A DNA stretch of 64,000 nucleotides from Actinobacteria bacterium OV320 (GTDB lineage: Bacteria > Actinomycetota > Actinomycetes > Streptomycetales > Streptomycetaceae), in the NCBI GenBank assembly GCA_001298545.1, contig LJCX01000024.1:248001-312000 (forward strand), in the 5' to 3' direction. Both the position numbers and the translations under genes were made by a program. Position 1 is the stretch's first letter. The number at the start of each line of letters is the position of its first letter. The notes beneath the pieces were generated by a model. The model saw only the letters and a program-made list of their open reading frames with translations. It was not told the DNA's origin and made no database searches. Shown here in pieces: positions 24,835-34,077 of the stretch.

Positions 24835-27800
24835 TTATCGCGCGATCAGCCGTTCTTCGGCCCCCTGCGGGAACAGCCCCAGCCGGTGGGCCACCGCCGC
24901 CGCCTCACCGCGGCCCGAGACGTCGAGCTTGGACAGGATGTTCGAGACATGGACGCTCGCCGTCTTCGGGGAGATGAAGAGCACCTCGGCGATCTGGCGG
25001 TTGGTGCGGCCGGCCGAGACCAGACGCAGCACGTCGCGCTCCCGGCTGGTCAGGCCCAGCGCCGCCAGCGGGTCGGTCAGACCGGCCGGGGTGCCCGGCG
25101 GACCCGCGGCGGGGGTCAGGGACAGGCGGGCGCGCCGGCCGAGCAGGGTGACGGCGTCGGCGAGGGGACGGGCGCCGAGGTGGGCGGCGACCGCAAGGAC
25201 GAGCCGCAGCAGTTCGGCGGCCCGGTCGCGTCCGTCGTCACCGCCGACGGAGAGAAGGGCCTCGGCCAGGCGGTAACGGGTGCGGGCGAGGTCGTAGGGC
25301 CGTTCCAGGCACTCGAAGGCGGCGACCACCTCGGACCAGTCCCCCGGGTCGGTCCGGCCCTCGGCGCGCAGGAGCTCCGCGCGGACCCAGCGTTCGTGGG
25401 CCTGCCAGACGGGGGCGATGGTGGCGAGCCGCCGGGCGGCTGCCCGGATCCGGCCGAGGAGGCGGGCGCGGCCCGCGTCGGCGGCGGGGACCGCGCGGGC
25501 GTCGCCCTCGGCGACGGCCGCGGCGAGCAGCAGGGGCCAGGCGTAACGCTGGGTGCCGGGCCGGAAGTCCCGGTCGAGCGCGCCCGCGAAGCGGATGCGG
25601 GCGTCCAGCGGCCGGCCCTGGGCCGCGGCGAGTCCGATGGCGAGGCGGGTCAGGGGCAGGTGGTTCTGCGGGGCGTGTTCGTGGGAGCCGAAAAAGCCCT
25701 GTGCCGCCACCAGTTGACGGTCGGCCTCGGCGAGATCGCCTCGGGCGAGGGCGAGTTCGGCGACGAGGGTGGCGTGGAAGCCGCGGACCGCCACGCCCTG
25801 GCCCACCCTTCCGGCGGCGGCGCAGGCCCGGTCGGCCTCGTCCCAGCGGCCCAGGGAGAGAAGGGACTCGGCGAGGTTGCCCCCCACCCACGCCTCGGAG
25901 TCGGGCGGTCCGTGCCGCTTGGCGAAGGCGAGACCCTCCTCCAGGATCGGCACGGCCTCCCGGGAGCGGCCGATCCCCTCCAGTTCGGAGGGGAGGTTGA
26001 CGTACGCGTTCAGCGCGACGGAGGGAGTGTCCTCGACGAGCGCCTGTTCCCTGACCTCGTGCAGCTCCGCGAGGCCGGCCTCGATGTGGCCGGCGTCGAC
26101 CATGAGGACGCCGAGGACCTGACGGGCGTCGAGCTCGATCTCGCGGGCACCGACCAGGCGGGCGTACTCCACGGCCCGCTCGGCGGCTCCGTAGGCCTCG
26201 GGTCCTGGGACGTGCACCAAGGACCAGCAGGCGATGTGGGTCAGCAGTTCGGCGTGCACCTCGTTGGGCGGCAGACCGCGCAACAGGTCCTCGGCCCTGG
26301 CCAGTTCCTCGCGGCCGCCGCCGCGGCCCAGGGAGTGCGTCAGCCGGGAGCGCTGCACCCAGAACCAGGCGGAGCGCAGGGGGTCGTCCTCGTCCTCCAG
26401 CAGGCGCAGCGCCCGCTTGGTGATCTTCAGGGCGCGTTCGCGTTCCCCGCAGTGGCGGCCGGCGACGGCGGCCTCGGCCATCAGGTCGAGGTAGCGCAGC
26501 GGTGTGGTGGCCGGATCGCAGCCGCAGGGGGGATAGGCCTCCGTGTGGTCGACGGGGCGCAGGGCGGCCCGGATGTCCTCGGGGACCGTCTCCCACAGTT
26601 CCATCGCCCGTTCCAGAAGCCGCAGTTGCTCGCTGTAGGCGCGTCGGCAGCGGGCCTCGACGGAGGCGTCCAGGACGGCGGGGAGCGCCTTCGCCGGGTC
26701 GTGGGCGTGGTACCAGTAGCTGGCCAGTCGCATGACGCGTTCGTCGGCGGGGACCAGGGTCGGATCGGCCTGGAGGGCCTCGGCGTAGCGGCGGTTGAGG
26801 CGGGCGCGTTCGCCGGGGAGCAGATCGTCGCTCACGGCCTCGCGGACCAGGGAGTGGCGGAACCGGTAGCCGTCCCCGTCGGGGGTGGTGAGCAGGATGT
26901 TGGCGCCGACGGCGGAGCGCAGTGCCTCGATGAGGTCGTCCTCGGCGAGCCGGGCGACGGCGTCGAGCAGCCGGTACTCGACGGTGGAGCCGCCCTCGGC
27001 GATGATCCGGGCGACTCTCTGGGCGCTCTCGGGCAGCGCCTCGACGCGGACGAGCAGCAGGTCGCGCAGGGTGTCGGTGAGGCCGGTGCAGCAGCCTTCG
27101 TGTGCCGCCACGGCGAGTTCCTCGACGAAGAAGGCGTTGCCGTCGGAGCGTTCGAAGATGTCGTCGACCTGGGCGGAGTCGGGTTCGGCGGCGAGGATGC
27201 CGGCGACCTGACGGCAGACCTCGTCCCGGGTGAAGCGGGCGAGTTCGAGGCGCTGGACGGTGCGCAGCCGGTCGAGTTCGGCGAGCAGGGGGCGCAGTGG
27301 GTGGCGACGGTGGATGTCGTCGGCGCGATAGGTGGCGAGGACGACGAGGCGGCCGGTGCGCAGGGTGCGCAGCAGATAGGACAGCAGGTGGCGGGTGGAG
27401 GCGTCGGCCCAGTGCAGGTCCTCCAGGGCGACCACGACCGTGCGGTCGGCGGCGACGTGTTCCAGGAGGCGGGCGGTGAGTTCGAAGAGGCGGGCCATGC
27501 CCTCCTCTTCGTGGCGTCGTCCGGGGGCCGTCTCCCGCAGTTCGGGCAGCAGCCGGGCGAGTTCCTCCTCCTGGCCGGCCGCGGCGGCGGCCAGTTCGTC
27601 CGGCAGGGCCCGGCGCAGGGCGCGCAGTGCGGTGGAGAACGGGGCGAACGGCAGTCCGTCGGCGCCGATCTCGACACAGCCGCCGAGCGCGACGACGGCT
27701 CCCCCGCGGTGGGCGGCCGCGGCGAACTCCTCGACGAGTCTGGTCTTGCCCACCCCGGCCTCACCGCCGATGAGCAGCGCCTGTGGCTCTCCCGCGGCGG

Positions 27801-27891
27801 CGCGGGAGAGCGCGTCGTTCAGGGTGTGCAACTCGTCGGCTCGACCGACGAAGACAGGGCTCACGGACCGGGTCTCCACGGAGGCGAGCAT
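24835..27891 (-). CDS. Large ATP-binding LuxR-family regulator (LAL type)
   Basis: About 1018 residues. The N-terminal AAA-type ATPase has FVGRADELHTLNDAL, Walker A GGEAGVGKT (about 43-51) and Walker B VVVALEDLHWAD. The middle is a long TPR-like helical region, and the last 65 residues are a LuxR helix-turn-helix (LTSRERDVLRLVSAGRTNRQIAEVLF...VHVSNILSKLDV). This is the LAL/MalT-like architecture. Start choice is uncertain: ATG 27891, GTG 27879 and GTG 27864 (best Shine-Dalgarno, GGAG) are all possible; a longer frame to 28554 is not credible because it runs over the 68-residue gene. The target is unknown. It is not in a biosynthetic cluster here, unlike many LAL activators. Confidence 0.88.
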   Translation of the reverse strand: MLASVETRSVSPVFVGRADELHTLNDALSRAAAGEPQALLIGGEAGVGKTRLVEEFAAAAHRGGAVVALGGCVEIGADGLPFAPFSTALRALRRALPDELAAAAAGQEEELARLLPELRETAPGRRHEEEGMARLFELTARLLEHVAADRTVVVALEDLHWADASTRHLLSYLLRTLRTGRLVVLATYRADDIHRRHPLRPLLAELDRLRTVQRLELARFTRDEVCRQVAGILAAEPDSAQVDDIFERSDGNAFFVEELAVAAHEGCCTGLTDTLRDLLLVRVEALPESAQRVARIIAEGGSTVEYRLLDAVARLAEDDLIEALRSAVGANILLTTPDGDGYRFRHSLVREAVSDDLLPGERARLNRRYAEALQADPTLVPADERVMRLASYWYHAHDPAKALPAVLDASVEARCRRAYSEQLRLLERAMELWETVPEDIRAALRPVDHTEAYPPCGCDPATTPLRYLDLMAEAAVAGRHCGERERALKITKRALRLLEDEDDPLRSAWFWVQRSRLTHSLGRGGGREELARAEDLLRGLPPNEVHAELLTHIACWSLVHVPGPEAYGAAERAVEYARLVGAREIELDARQVLGVLMVDAGHIEAGLAELHEVREQALVEDTPSVALNAYVNLPSELEGIGRSREAVPILEEGLAFAKRHGPPDSEAWVGGNLAESLLSLGRWDEADRACAAAGRVGQGVAVRGFHATLVAELALARGDLAEADRQLVAAQGFFGSHEHAPQNHLPLTRLAIGLAAAQGRPLDARIRFAGALDRDFRPGTQRYAWPLLLAAAVAEGDARAVPAADAGRARLLGRIRAAARRLATIAPVWQAHERWVRAELLRAEGRTDPGDWSEVVAAFECLERPYDLARTRYRLAEALLSVGGDDGRDRAAELLRLVLAVAAHLGARPLADAVTLLGRRARLSLTPAAGPPGTPAGLTDPLAALGLTSRERDVLRLVSAGRTNRQIAEVLFISPKTASVHVSNILSKLDVSGRGEAAAVAHRLGLFPQGAEERLIAR

Positions 27892-27986
27892 CGCACGCGG
27901 GTGGGAGGCCGGCCCAGCGGATATCGCCGGGGCTCCGGCGGGAGGGCGGCCGCCCCCCGTGCGGCCGCCCCCCCCCGCCCCCGCGT

Positions 27987-28193
27987 TCACGCCGGCCGGG
28001 CGAACCGGAGCCGATCGAGGAGATGGGTATGCGACTCGCTCCCGGCGCCGCCCTCCGCTCGTTCGCCGGCGCGATCGGCGGCCTCGCGGCGGGCGGCGCG
28101 ACGGCCGCGGACCACCGAGCGGGCCAGTCGCTCGTGCTCGGCCCGGCGGCGCAGTTCGGCGGAACGGGCCTGCTGGAGTTCGTACTCGTACAT
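27987..28193 (-). CDS. Small basic protein (68 residues), unknown function
   Basis: The product starts MYEYELQQARSAELRRRAEH, is rich in Arg, Glu and Ala ([24 protein letters not shown]) and ends in LLDRLRFARPA. AGGGGA lies about 6 bases before the ATG. It is probably one long amphipathic or coiled helix. I recall similar short MYEYELQQ-proteins in several Streptomyces genomes, but no function. It lies upstream of the LAL regulator on the same strand, with 95 bases between. Confidence 0.72.
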   Translation of the reverse strand: MYEYELQQARSAELRRRAEHERLARSVVRGRRAARREAADRAGERAEGGAGSESHTHLLDRLRFARPA

Positions 28194-28312
28194 GGTGTGT
28201 CCCCTGAGAGGTCGGTTGTTCCGGCTTCGCTTGTTGCGATGCCTCAACCTTCGTCTCCCAGGGGGGTCCGCCACATCGGGAGAGTTCCGCATCTTCGGCG
28301 GGGGGACGGCGC

Positions 28313-28368
28313 CTTAGACGCGACTGAGGGGCCTTAGGACGTCCGTGAGTGGCTCTCGGTCGTCTAAG
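28313..28368. repeat. CTTAG-type repeats upstream of the 68-residue gene
   Basis: CTTAGACG (28313-28320), CTTAGGACG (28333-28341) and the inverted CGTCTAAG (28361-28368) form one perfect inverted pair with a direct copy between. The region lies between the 68-residue gene (start 28193) and the stop of the membrane-protein gene at 28391. It may be a regulator site or part of a terminator. Confidence 0.4.
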
Positions 28369-28390
28369 ACCCCTCGTGACCTGCGGGTAC

Positions 28391-28984
28391 TCAGCTCGCG
28401 GACGGCAGTCCGAGCAGGGCGTCGGTGTACTTGAGCACGGCCAGCAGCAGGCCGATGACGCCGAGCGCGACGCCGGCCCAGGAGACGGACTTGATCCAGG
28501 CGGCCTGGGGCCGGCCGGGGGCGCCGAAGGCGGGCCGGGCCAGGACGACCACACCGATGATCAGCGCGGTCAGCGCGAAGAAGCCGGCCCACAGCGCGGT
28601 GGTCTGCCAGGCGTCGCCGTAGACCTCCTTGATCTGGGTGGCCACACTGGCACTCGACGAGGTCTGGAGCTGGCCGACCAGCGTCTCGCGGGCGGCGGCG
28701 ACGGTGCCGATCCAGCCGCCGGTGAGCGACACGAGGCCGAGCGCGGCGGAGACCACGGCGCCGGCGCCCTGGCCGACGCCGGTGGCACCCGCCGCCTTGT
28801 CGGTGTCCCCCTCGGCGAGGACCTCGTCACCGTCCTCGGTGTCGTCGGCGGTGGCGTCCTCGACGGCCTCCGCCTCGGTCGCTTCGTCCGGTGCCTCGGT
28901 CTTCGTGACGTCCACCTTCTCCTCGTCGCGCTTCGCCTCGGTGCCGGATTCCGTGCCGGCCTCGTCCACAGTCTTCGTTCCCAT
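28391..28984 (-). CDS. Hypothetical membrane protein with acidic N-terminus
   Basis: A 197-residue protein from an ATG at 28984 with GCGAGGT adjacent. The first 75 residues are strongly acidic and Thr/Ala-rich (TEAPDEATEAEAVEDATADDTEDGDE), probably disordered and cytoplasmic. Three or four hydrophobic segments follow: GAGAVVSAALGLVSLTGGWI, TALWAGFFALTALIIGVVVLA and SVSWAGVALGVIGLLLAVLKY. I recognise no family. It shares the disordered acidic head plus three-helix plan with the unrelated-looking protein at 32055-32450. Confidence 0.75.
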   Translation of the reverse strand: MGTKTVDEAGTESGTEAKRDEEKVDVTKTEAPDEATEAEAVEDATADDTEDGDEVLAEGDTDKAAGATGVGQGAGAVVSAALGLVSLTGGWIGTVAAARETLVGQLQTSSSASVATQIKEVYGDAWQTTALWAGFFALTALIIGVVVLARPAFGAPGRPQAAWIKSVSWAGVALGVIGLLLAVLKYTDALLGLPSAS

Positions 28985-29019
28985 ACCTCGCACCGTACGG
29001 ACGCTCTCTGAGAGGTCCC

Positions 29020-29595
29020 TTAATGATCGTTGTGAGCGCCGCGCACGCGTGCGTCGCGCCACTCCTGGGCGAGCACGGACCACACTTCGAGGTCGTGCCG
29101 CACCCCACGATAGGGGTACGACTGCCGGCGGACGCCGTCGCGGGTCATTCCCAGCCGCCGGGCCACGTCCAGGCTGGGGGTGTTGCCCGCGGAGGCGATC
29201 CATTCGACCCGCTGGATCCCGCGCTGCTCCACCGCGAAGTCGATCAGCACCCGCATGGCCCGGGTGACCAGACCGCGCCCGGTACCGGCGGGTTCCAGCC
29301 AGCAGCCGACCTCGCAGTTCGCGTCCTCGGCGTCGAAGTTCAGGAAGAGCACACCGCCCACGAGCGTGCCGTCCAGCCACAGGCCGTGCAGCGAGCCGGT
29401 GTCGGCGGCGCGCATGTCGGCGTACCTCTGGAGCGCCTCCCGCGCGGTGGCCACGTCGGTGGCCTTCGAGCCGAACGGGACGTACTGGTTGATGAACTCC
29501 CTGCCGCGCTCCAGGTGCGCCAGGAACTCCTCCGCGTGCCAGGGCTCCAGCGGGCGCAGTTCGGCCCCGTCGTCACCCAGCGATATCGCGTACAT
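29020..29595 (-). CDS. GNAT-family N-acetyltransferase (RimJ/RimL type)
   Basis: A 191-residue protein (MYAISLGDDGAELRPLEPWHAEEF). The acetyl-CoA fold is seen in GLVTRAMRVLIDFAVEQRGIQRVEWIASAGNTPSLDVARRLGM..., typical of the RimJ/RimL subgroup that acetylates protein N-termini or small amines. Its start lies 23 bases inside the end of the MMPL transporter gene, so the two are translationally coupled. GGAG lies about 11 bases before the ATG. The substrate is unknown. Coupling to an exporter suggests, but does not prove, a role in modifying the exported compound. Confidence 0.86.
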   Translation of the reverse strand: MYAISLGDDGAELRPLEPWHAEEFLAHLERGREFINQYVPFGSKATDVATAREALQRYADMRAADTGSLHGLWLDGTLVGGVLFLNFDAEDANCEVGCWLEPAGTGRGLVTRAMRVLIDFAVEQRGIQRVEWIASAGNTPSLDVARRLGMTRDGVRRQSYPYRGVRHDLEVWSVLAQEWRDARVRGAHNDH

Positions 29596-31801
29596 CCGGC
29601 CGTCGCTCCTTCTCCAGTGCCTGAACCACCTCGGTGAGCTTCTCATGGGCGGCACGGCATTCGGGCGGCTCGATGCTGATCCGCGGCAGGTGCCGGTCGA
29701 GCCGGCGGGGCAGCCACCAGTTGGCGCTGCCGAGCAGGTGCATGAGGGCGGGCACCAGCAGCGTCCGCAGGACGAAGGCGTCCAGGGCGACGGCGGCGGC
29801 GAGGGCGATGCCGAACATGGCGATCACCCGGTCGCCGCTGAGCACGAAGGCGAGGAAGACCGAGATCATGATGACCGCGGCGGAGTTGATCACCCGGCTG
29901 GTCTCCGCGAGGCCGACCCGGACGGCGCGCCGGTTGTCGCCGGTCTCCAGCCACTCCTCGTACATCCGGCTGACCAGGAAGACCTGGTAGTCCATGGAGA
30001 GACCGAACAGCACCGACACCATGATCACCGGCAGGAAGGGCTCGATCGGCCCCGCGCGGCCGAGCCCCAGCGCATCGCTGCCCCAGCCCCACTGGAACAC
30101 GGCCACGACGATCCCGAAGGCGGCCGCGACGGCGGCCACGTTCATCACGGCGGCCTTGAGCGGTATGCCGACGGACCGGAACGCGAGCAGGAGCAGCAGA
30201 CAGCCCAGGCCGATGACGACGCCGACGAACAGCGGGAGCTTGCCGACGATGACGTCCGCGAAGTCGTCGTAGCCGGCCGTCACCCCGCCGACGTGCACGT
30301 CGAGGGAGGTGCCGGCCTCGGCGCGGGGCAGCACCTCGGTGCGCAGCCGGTCGACGAGGTCGCTGGTGCGCCGCGACTGCGGGGCGGAATCGGGGACGAC
30401 GGTGAGGTACGCGGCGCGGCCGCCGGAGCCGAAGGTCACCGGTGTCACCGAGGCCACGCCCTCGGTGGTGCGCAGGACGGTGTCGAGGTTGTCGAGGGCG
30501 AGCCGGTCCTCGGCGCCCTCGACGCGGGTCACCAGGATCAGCGGGCCGTTGACACCGGCGCCGAAGCCTTCGGCGAGGAGGTCGTAGGCCTGCCGGGTGG
30601 TGGCCGATTCGGGGGCGTTGCCCTGGTCGGAGGTGCCCAGGCGGAGGGAGAAGGCGGGCACGGCGAGGACGGCGATGACGACGAGGGCGAACGCGCCGAG
30701 CAGCTTGGGCCGGCGTTCCACGAACGCCGACCAGCGGGCGGCGAGCCCGGTCGGCAGCTCCGGCTGGGGTCCGTGTTCGGCGAGCCGACGGCGTTCGCGG
30801 CGGCTGAGGGCGCGCAGGCCGATGAAGGACAGCAGGGCGGGAAGCAGCGTCACGGAGGCGGCGACCGTCAGGGCCACGGTCAGGGAGGCGGCGATCGCCA
30901 CCCCGTTGAGGAAGCTCAGCCGCAGGATCAGCATGCCGAGCAGGGCTATGCACACCGTGGCGCCCGCGAAGACGACCGCGCGTCCGGTGGTGGCGACGGC
31001 GCTCGCGGCGGCCTCGGGGACCGTGAGCCCCCGCTTCAGTCCGCGCCGGTGCCTGGTCACGATGAACAGCGCGTAGTCGATGCCGACGCCCAGCCCGACG
31101 AGCAGGCCGAGCATGGGCGCGAAGTCGGCGACGGTCATGGCGTGTCCGAGCAGCACGATGCCCGCGTACGCGGTGCCCACGCCGACCAGGGCGGTGGCGA
31201 TGGGCAGGGCGGAGGCGGCTAGCGAACCGAAGGCGAGGAACAGCACGACCGCGGCGACGACCACGCCGACGACCTCGGCGAGATGCCCGCCGGAGGACTC
31301 GGTGAGGCCGATCGCGGAGCCGCCCAGCTCGACCTGGAGGCCGTCGTTGTCGGCGGCTTCGGCGGCGTCGACGACGGCCCGTGCCTCGGCCTCGTCGATG
31401 TCCTCGGCGCGGTCCTCGAAGGTGACGGTGGCGTACGCCGTGTGCCCGTCCGCGCTGATCCGCGCCCTGCCCTGGTCGTCGTAGGGGCCGGCTACCCAGG
31501 CCACGCCGGGCAGGTCGGCGATCTTCTCCAGCGCGCGGTTCATGCTCTGTTCGACGTCGGCGGCGCGGACGGAGCCCGAGGCGGTGTGCCAGACGACGGT
31601 GTCGCTGTCGCCGCCGAGGTCCGGGAAGCCCTCCGTGAGCAGCCGGGTGGCGCGGTCGGACTCGGCGCCGGGGACCTCGTAGTCGTCGGAGTACGCGGAG
31701 CCGACGGCGAGCGCGGCGGTCGTGGTGCCGCCGAGAGCCAGGAGCCAGATCAGCACCGCCATGAGGCGGTTGCGAACACACCAGCGTGCGAGGGCTGCCA
31801 C
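29573..31801 (-). CDS. MMPL/RND-family membrane transporter
   Basis: A 742-residue protein from a GTG at 31801 with GGGAGCACG before it. Two repeats each have one membrane helix, a large outside domain and five more helices, giving about 12 helices. Family marks are GLGVGIDYALFIVTRHRRGL in the first half and SVLFGLSMDYQVFLVSRMYEEW in the second, with the proton-relay Asp-Tyr pair in both. MMPL proteins export lipids, siderophores or drugs across the membrane. The gene overlaps the downstream acetyltransferase. No regulator is adjacent. The 5' region (31802-32001) shows no clear promoter to me. Confidence 0.9.
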   Translation of the reverse strand: MAALARWCVRNRLMAVLIWLLALGGTTTAALAVGSAYSDDYEVPGAESDRATRLLTEGFPDLGGDSDTVVWHTASGSVRAADVEQSMNRALEKIADLPGVAWVAGPYDDQGRARISADGHTAYATVTFEDRAEDIDEAEARAVVDAAEAADNDGLQVELGGSAIGLTESSGGHLAEVVGVVVAAVVLFLAFGSLAASALPIATALVGVGTAYAGIVLLGHAMTVADFAPMLGLLVGLGVGIDYALFIVTRHRRGLKRGLTVPEAAASAVATTGRAVVFAGATVCIALLGMLILRLSFLNGVAIAASLTVALTVAASVTLLPALLSFIGLRALSRRERRRLAEHGPQPELPTGLAARWSAFVERRPKLLGAFALVVIAVLAVPAFSLRLGTSDQGNAPESATTRQAYDLLAEGFGAGVNGPLILVTRVEGAEDRLALDNLDTVLRTTEGVASVTPVTFGSGGRAAYLTVVPDSAPQSRRTSDLVDRLRTEVLPRAEAGTSLDVHVGGVTAGYDDFADVIVGKLPLFVGVVIGLGCLLLLLAFRSVGIPLKAAVMNVAAVAAAFGIVVAVFQWGWGSDALGLGRAGPIEPFLPVIMVSVLFGLSMDYQVFLVSRMYEEWLETGDNRRAVRVGLAETSRVINSAAVIMISVFLAFVLSGDRVIAMFGIALAAAVALDAFVLRTLLVPALMHLLGSANWWLPRRLDRHLPRISIEPPECRAAHEKLTEVVQALEKERRPDVRDIAG

Positions 31802-32001
31802 TTGACGTGCTCCCGGAGGGTGAATTGTGGATCTTTGACCGGGAACAGTCGCGCCTGACCTGAACAGCCCGCAAAGAACATATGAGCGATGTGGGGCCAC
31901 TCTTACAGGCGAATCTGATCGTTTGCCGTGTTCGTGGGGCTTTTCACAGGAGTGGGAGGCAGATCACAGGACAATAACGGCCGCGGTGTCAGGCCTCGTC
32001 G

Positions 32002-32061
32002 GGCACATGTCGGTACGGCACATGTCGGTACGGCACGTGTCGGTACCGCACGTGTCAGTCG
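32002..32061. repeat. Four 15-base tandem repeats
   Basis: The unit GGCACATGTCGGTAC occurs twice exactly (32002-32016, 32017-32031), then as GGCACGTGTCGGTAC (32032-32046) and a weaker fourth copy (32047-32061). Each unit contains a palindromic CACATG/CACGTG core. It overlaps the 3' end of the gene at 32055-32450 and fills its downstream region. Confidence 0.8.
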
Positions 32062-32450
32062 GCCTGGTCGCCGATCGCCATCACCATCACCCCGGCGATC
32101 AGCAGCCACAACGCGCGCCGGGTCCGGCCGCGGGAGCCCAGGAGGGCGGCGAGGGCACAGACGGCGGCGCCGAGGGCGTAGGCCGCCGGGACGAAGGCGG
32201 GAGCGGAGCCGGTGAGGCGCAGGAGGGAGGCGGCGAGTCCGGCGAGGGTGAGCAGCGCTCCGGTGCCGATCGCGGTCCAGCGGGCCCGCCGGGCGTCCTC
32301 GGTGCCGTGTTCCTCGTCCGCGTCGTCGTCCGCGTCGTCGCCGGTGTCGTCCGGTTCGGCCGCGTCCGCGGCTTCGGTCGTTCCGGCCGTTTCGGCCTGC
32401 GGGCCGTCGTGTATGTCGTCCTGCGTGTCGGAGTCGGTTCGTGCCCTCAT
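32055..32450 (-). CDS. Hypothetical three-helix membrane protein
   Basis: A 131-residue protein (MRARTDSDTQDDIHDGPQAE). The first 50 residues are highly acidic (PDDTGDDADDDADEEHGTED), then three membrane segments: WTAIGTGALLTLAGLAASLL, APAFVPAAYALGAAVCALAALLG and RALWLLIAGVMVMAIGDQAD. It begins about 97 bases upstream of gatB's stop region on the same strand, with a compound hairpin between. Function is unknown. The terminal codons lie in the start of a 15-base tandem repeat block. Confidence 0.72.
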   Translation of the reverse strand: MRARTDSDTQDDIHDGPQAETAGTTEAADAAEPDDTGDDADDDADEEHGTEDARRARWTAIGTGALLTLAGLAASLLRLTGSAPAFVPAAYALGAAVCALAALLGSRGRTRRALWLLIAGVMVMAIGDQAD

Positions 32451-32487
32451 GGCGGGCGAGCGTAGCGCGTCGGGCTGAGAAGAGAGA

Positions 32488-32530
32488 CGCCCGGGGGAAA
32501 TGCGCCGGTGCGGCGCACTCCCCCCGGGCG
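32488..32530 (-). terminator. Compound hairpin downstream of gatB
   Basis: An outer 10-bp stem, CGCCCGGGGG (32488-32497) with CCCCCGGGCG (32521-32530), encloses a perfect inner stem TGCGCCG-GTG-CGGCGCA (32501-32517). It starts 17 bases past the gatB stop. Confidence 0.75.
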
Positions 32531-32547
32531 CGAGGAGAACGGTGGGC

Positions 32548-34062
32548 TCAGCCCTCGCTGACGCCCAACTGCTCCAGGATCAGCTCCTTGACGCGGGCCG
32601 CGTCGGCCTGCCCGCGCGTGGCCTTCATCACCGCGCCGACCAGGGCGCCGGCCGCGGCCACCTTGCCACCGCGGATCTTGTCGGCGATGCCCGGGTTGCC
32701 GGCGATGGCCTCCTCGACGGCGGTGGTGAGCGCGCCCTCGTCGGAGACGACCTTCAGACCGCGCTTGTCGACGACCTCGTCCGGGGTGCCCTCGCCCGCG
32801 AGGACGCCCTCGATGACCTGACGGGCCAGCTTGTCGTTGAGATCGCCCTTGCTCACCAGCTCGGTGACCCGGGCGACCTGCTCCGGCGTGATCGCCAGCT
32901 CGTCGATCGGGACGCCCGACTCGTTGGCGCTGCGCGCCAGTTCGCCCATCCACCACTTGCGGGCGGAGGCCGCGTCGGCGCCGGCGTCGATGGAGGCGAT
33001 GATCAGGTCCAGCGCGCCGGCGTTCAGGATCGACTGCATGTCGTTGGCGGAGATGCCCCACTCGGCGAGCAGCCGGTTGCGGCGCGCCAGCGGCAACTCC
33101 GGCAGACCGCCCCGGATCTCCTCGACCCACTCACGGGACGGGGCGATCGGCACCAGGTCGGGCTCCGGGAAGTACCGGTAGTCCTCGGCCTCCTCCTTCA
33201 CGCGGCCCGAGGTCGTCGACCCGGTGTCCTCGTGGAAGTGGCGGGTCTCCTGGATGATCGTGCCGCCGCCGTTCAGCACCGCGGCGTGCCGCTGGATCTC
33301 GAAACGGGCCGCGCGCTCCACGGACCGCAGCGAGTTCACGTTCTTCGTCTCGGACCGGGTGCCGAACTTCTCCCGGCCGTGCGGGCGCAGCGACAGGTTC
33401 ACGTCGCAGCGCATCTGGCCCTGCTCCATGCGGGCCTCGGAGACACCGAGCGCCTTGATGAGCTCGCGCAGCTCACGGACGTACGCCCGCGCGACCTCGG
33501 GGGCGCGCTCGCCCGCTCCCTCGATCGGCTTGGTGACGATCTCGATGAGCGGGATGCCGGCGCGGTTGTAGTCCAGCAGGGAGTGGGACGCGCCGTGGAT
33601 ACGGCCGGTGGCGCCGCCGACGTGCAGCGACTTGCCGGTGTCCTCCTCCATGTGGGCGCGCTCGATCTGCACCCGGAAGGTCTCGCCGTCCTCCAGCTGT
33701 ACGTCGAGGTAGCCGTCGAAGGCGATCGGCTCGTCGTACTGGGAGGTCTGGAAGTTCTTCGGCATGTCCGGATAGAAGTAGTTCTTCCGGGCGAAGCGGC
33801 ACCACTCGGCGATCTCGCAGTTCAGCGCGAGACCGATCTTGATCGCGGACTCGATGCCGATCGCGTTGACGACCGGAAGCGCGCCGGGCATGCCGAGGCA
33901 GGTGGGGCACGTCTGCGAGTTGGGCTCGGCGCCCAGCTCGGTCGAGCACCCGCAGAACATCTTCGTCTTGGTGCCGAGTTCGACATGGACCTCGAGGCCC
34001 ATGACGGGGTCGTACGACGCCAGCGCGTCCTCGTACGACACCAGGTCGGTCGTGGTGGTCAC
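32548..34062 (-). CDS. gatB: Aspartyl/glutamyl-tRNA amidotransferase subunit B
   Basis: A 504-residue protein ([37 protein letters not shown]). The GatB kinase domain is followed by the C-terminal YqeY-like tRNA-binding region ([21 protein letters not shown]). The zinc-ligand cysteines are seen in [10 protein letters not shown] and TCPTCLG (about 36-60). With GatA and GatC it converts Glu-tRNA(Gln), and in some species Asp-tRNA(Asn), to the correct amide form, using ATP. It is the last gene of the gatC-gatA-small gene-gatB operon. Confidence 0.96.
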   Translation of the reverse strand: MTTTTDLVSYEDALASYDPVMGLEVHVELGTKTKMFCGCSTELGAEPNSQTCPTCLGMPGALPVVNAIGIESAIKIGLALNCEIAEWCRFARKNYFYPDMPKNFQTSQYDEPIAFDGYLDVQLEDGETFRVQIERAHMEEDTGKSLHVGGATGRIHGASHSLLDYNRAGIPLIEIVTKPIEGAGERAPEVARAYVRELRELIKALGVSEARMEQGQMRCDVNLSLRPHGREKFGTRSETKNVNSLRSVERAARFEIQRHAAVLNGGGTIIQETRHFHEDTGSTTSGRVKEEAEDYRYFPEPDLVPIAPSREWVEEIRGGLPELPLARRNRLLAEWGISANDMQSILNAGALDLIIASIDAGADAASARKWWMGELARSANESGVPIDELAITPEQVARVTELVSKGDLNDKLARQVIEGVLAGEGTPDEVVDKRGLKVVSDEGALTTAVEEAIAGNPGIADKIRGGKVAAAGALVGAVMKATRGQADAARVKELILEQLGVSEG

Positions 34063-34077
34063 GGTGAAACTTCCCTC

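Noticed and set aside
24631..28317. 1228-codon frame antisense to the LuxR regulator
   Set aside because: Typical high-GC antisense frame; it crosses three real genes on the other strand and has no recognisable domain.
27892..28554. N-terminal extension of the LuxR regulator
   Set aside because: The extension is Pro/Arg/Gly-rich without domain similarity and overlaps a better-supported 68-residue gene on the same strand in another frame.
32002..32061. Short tandem repeats as a CRISPR array
   Set aside because: Units are 15 bases with no spacers and no cas genes nearby. The same applies to 48213-48257.
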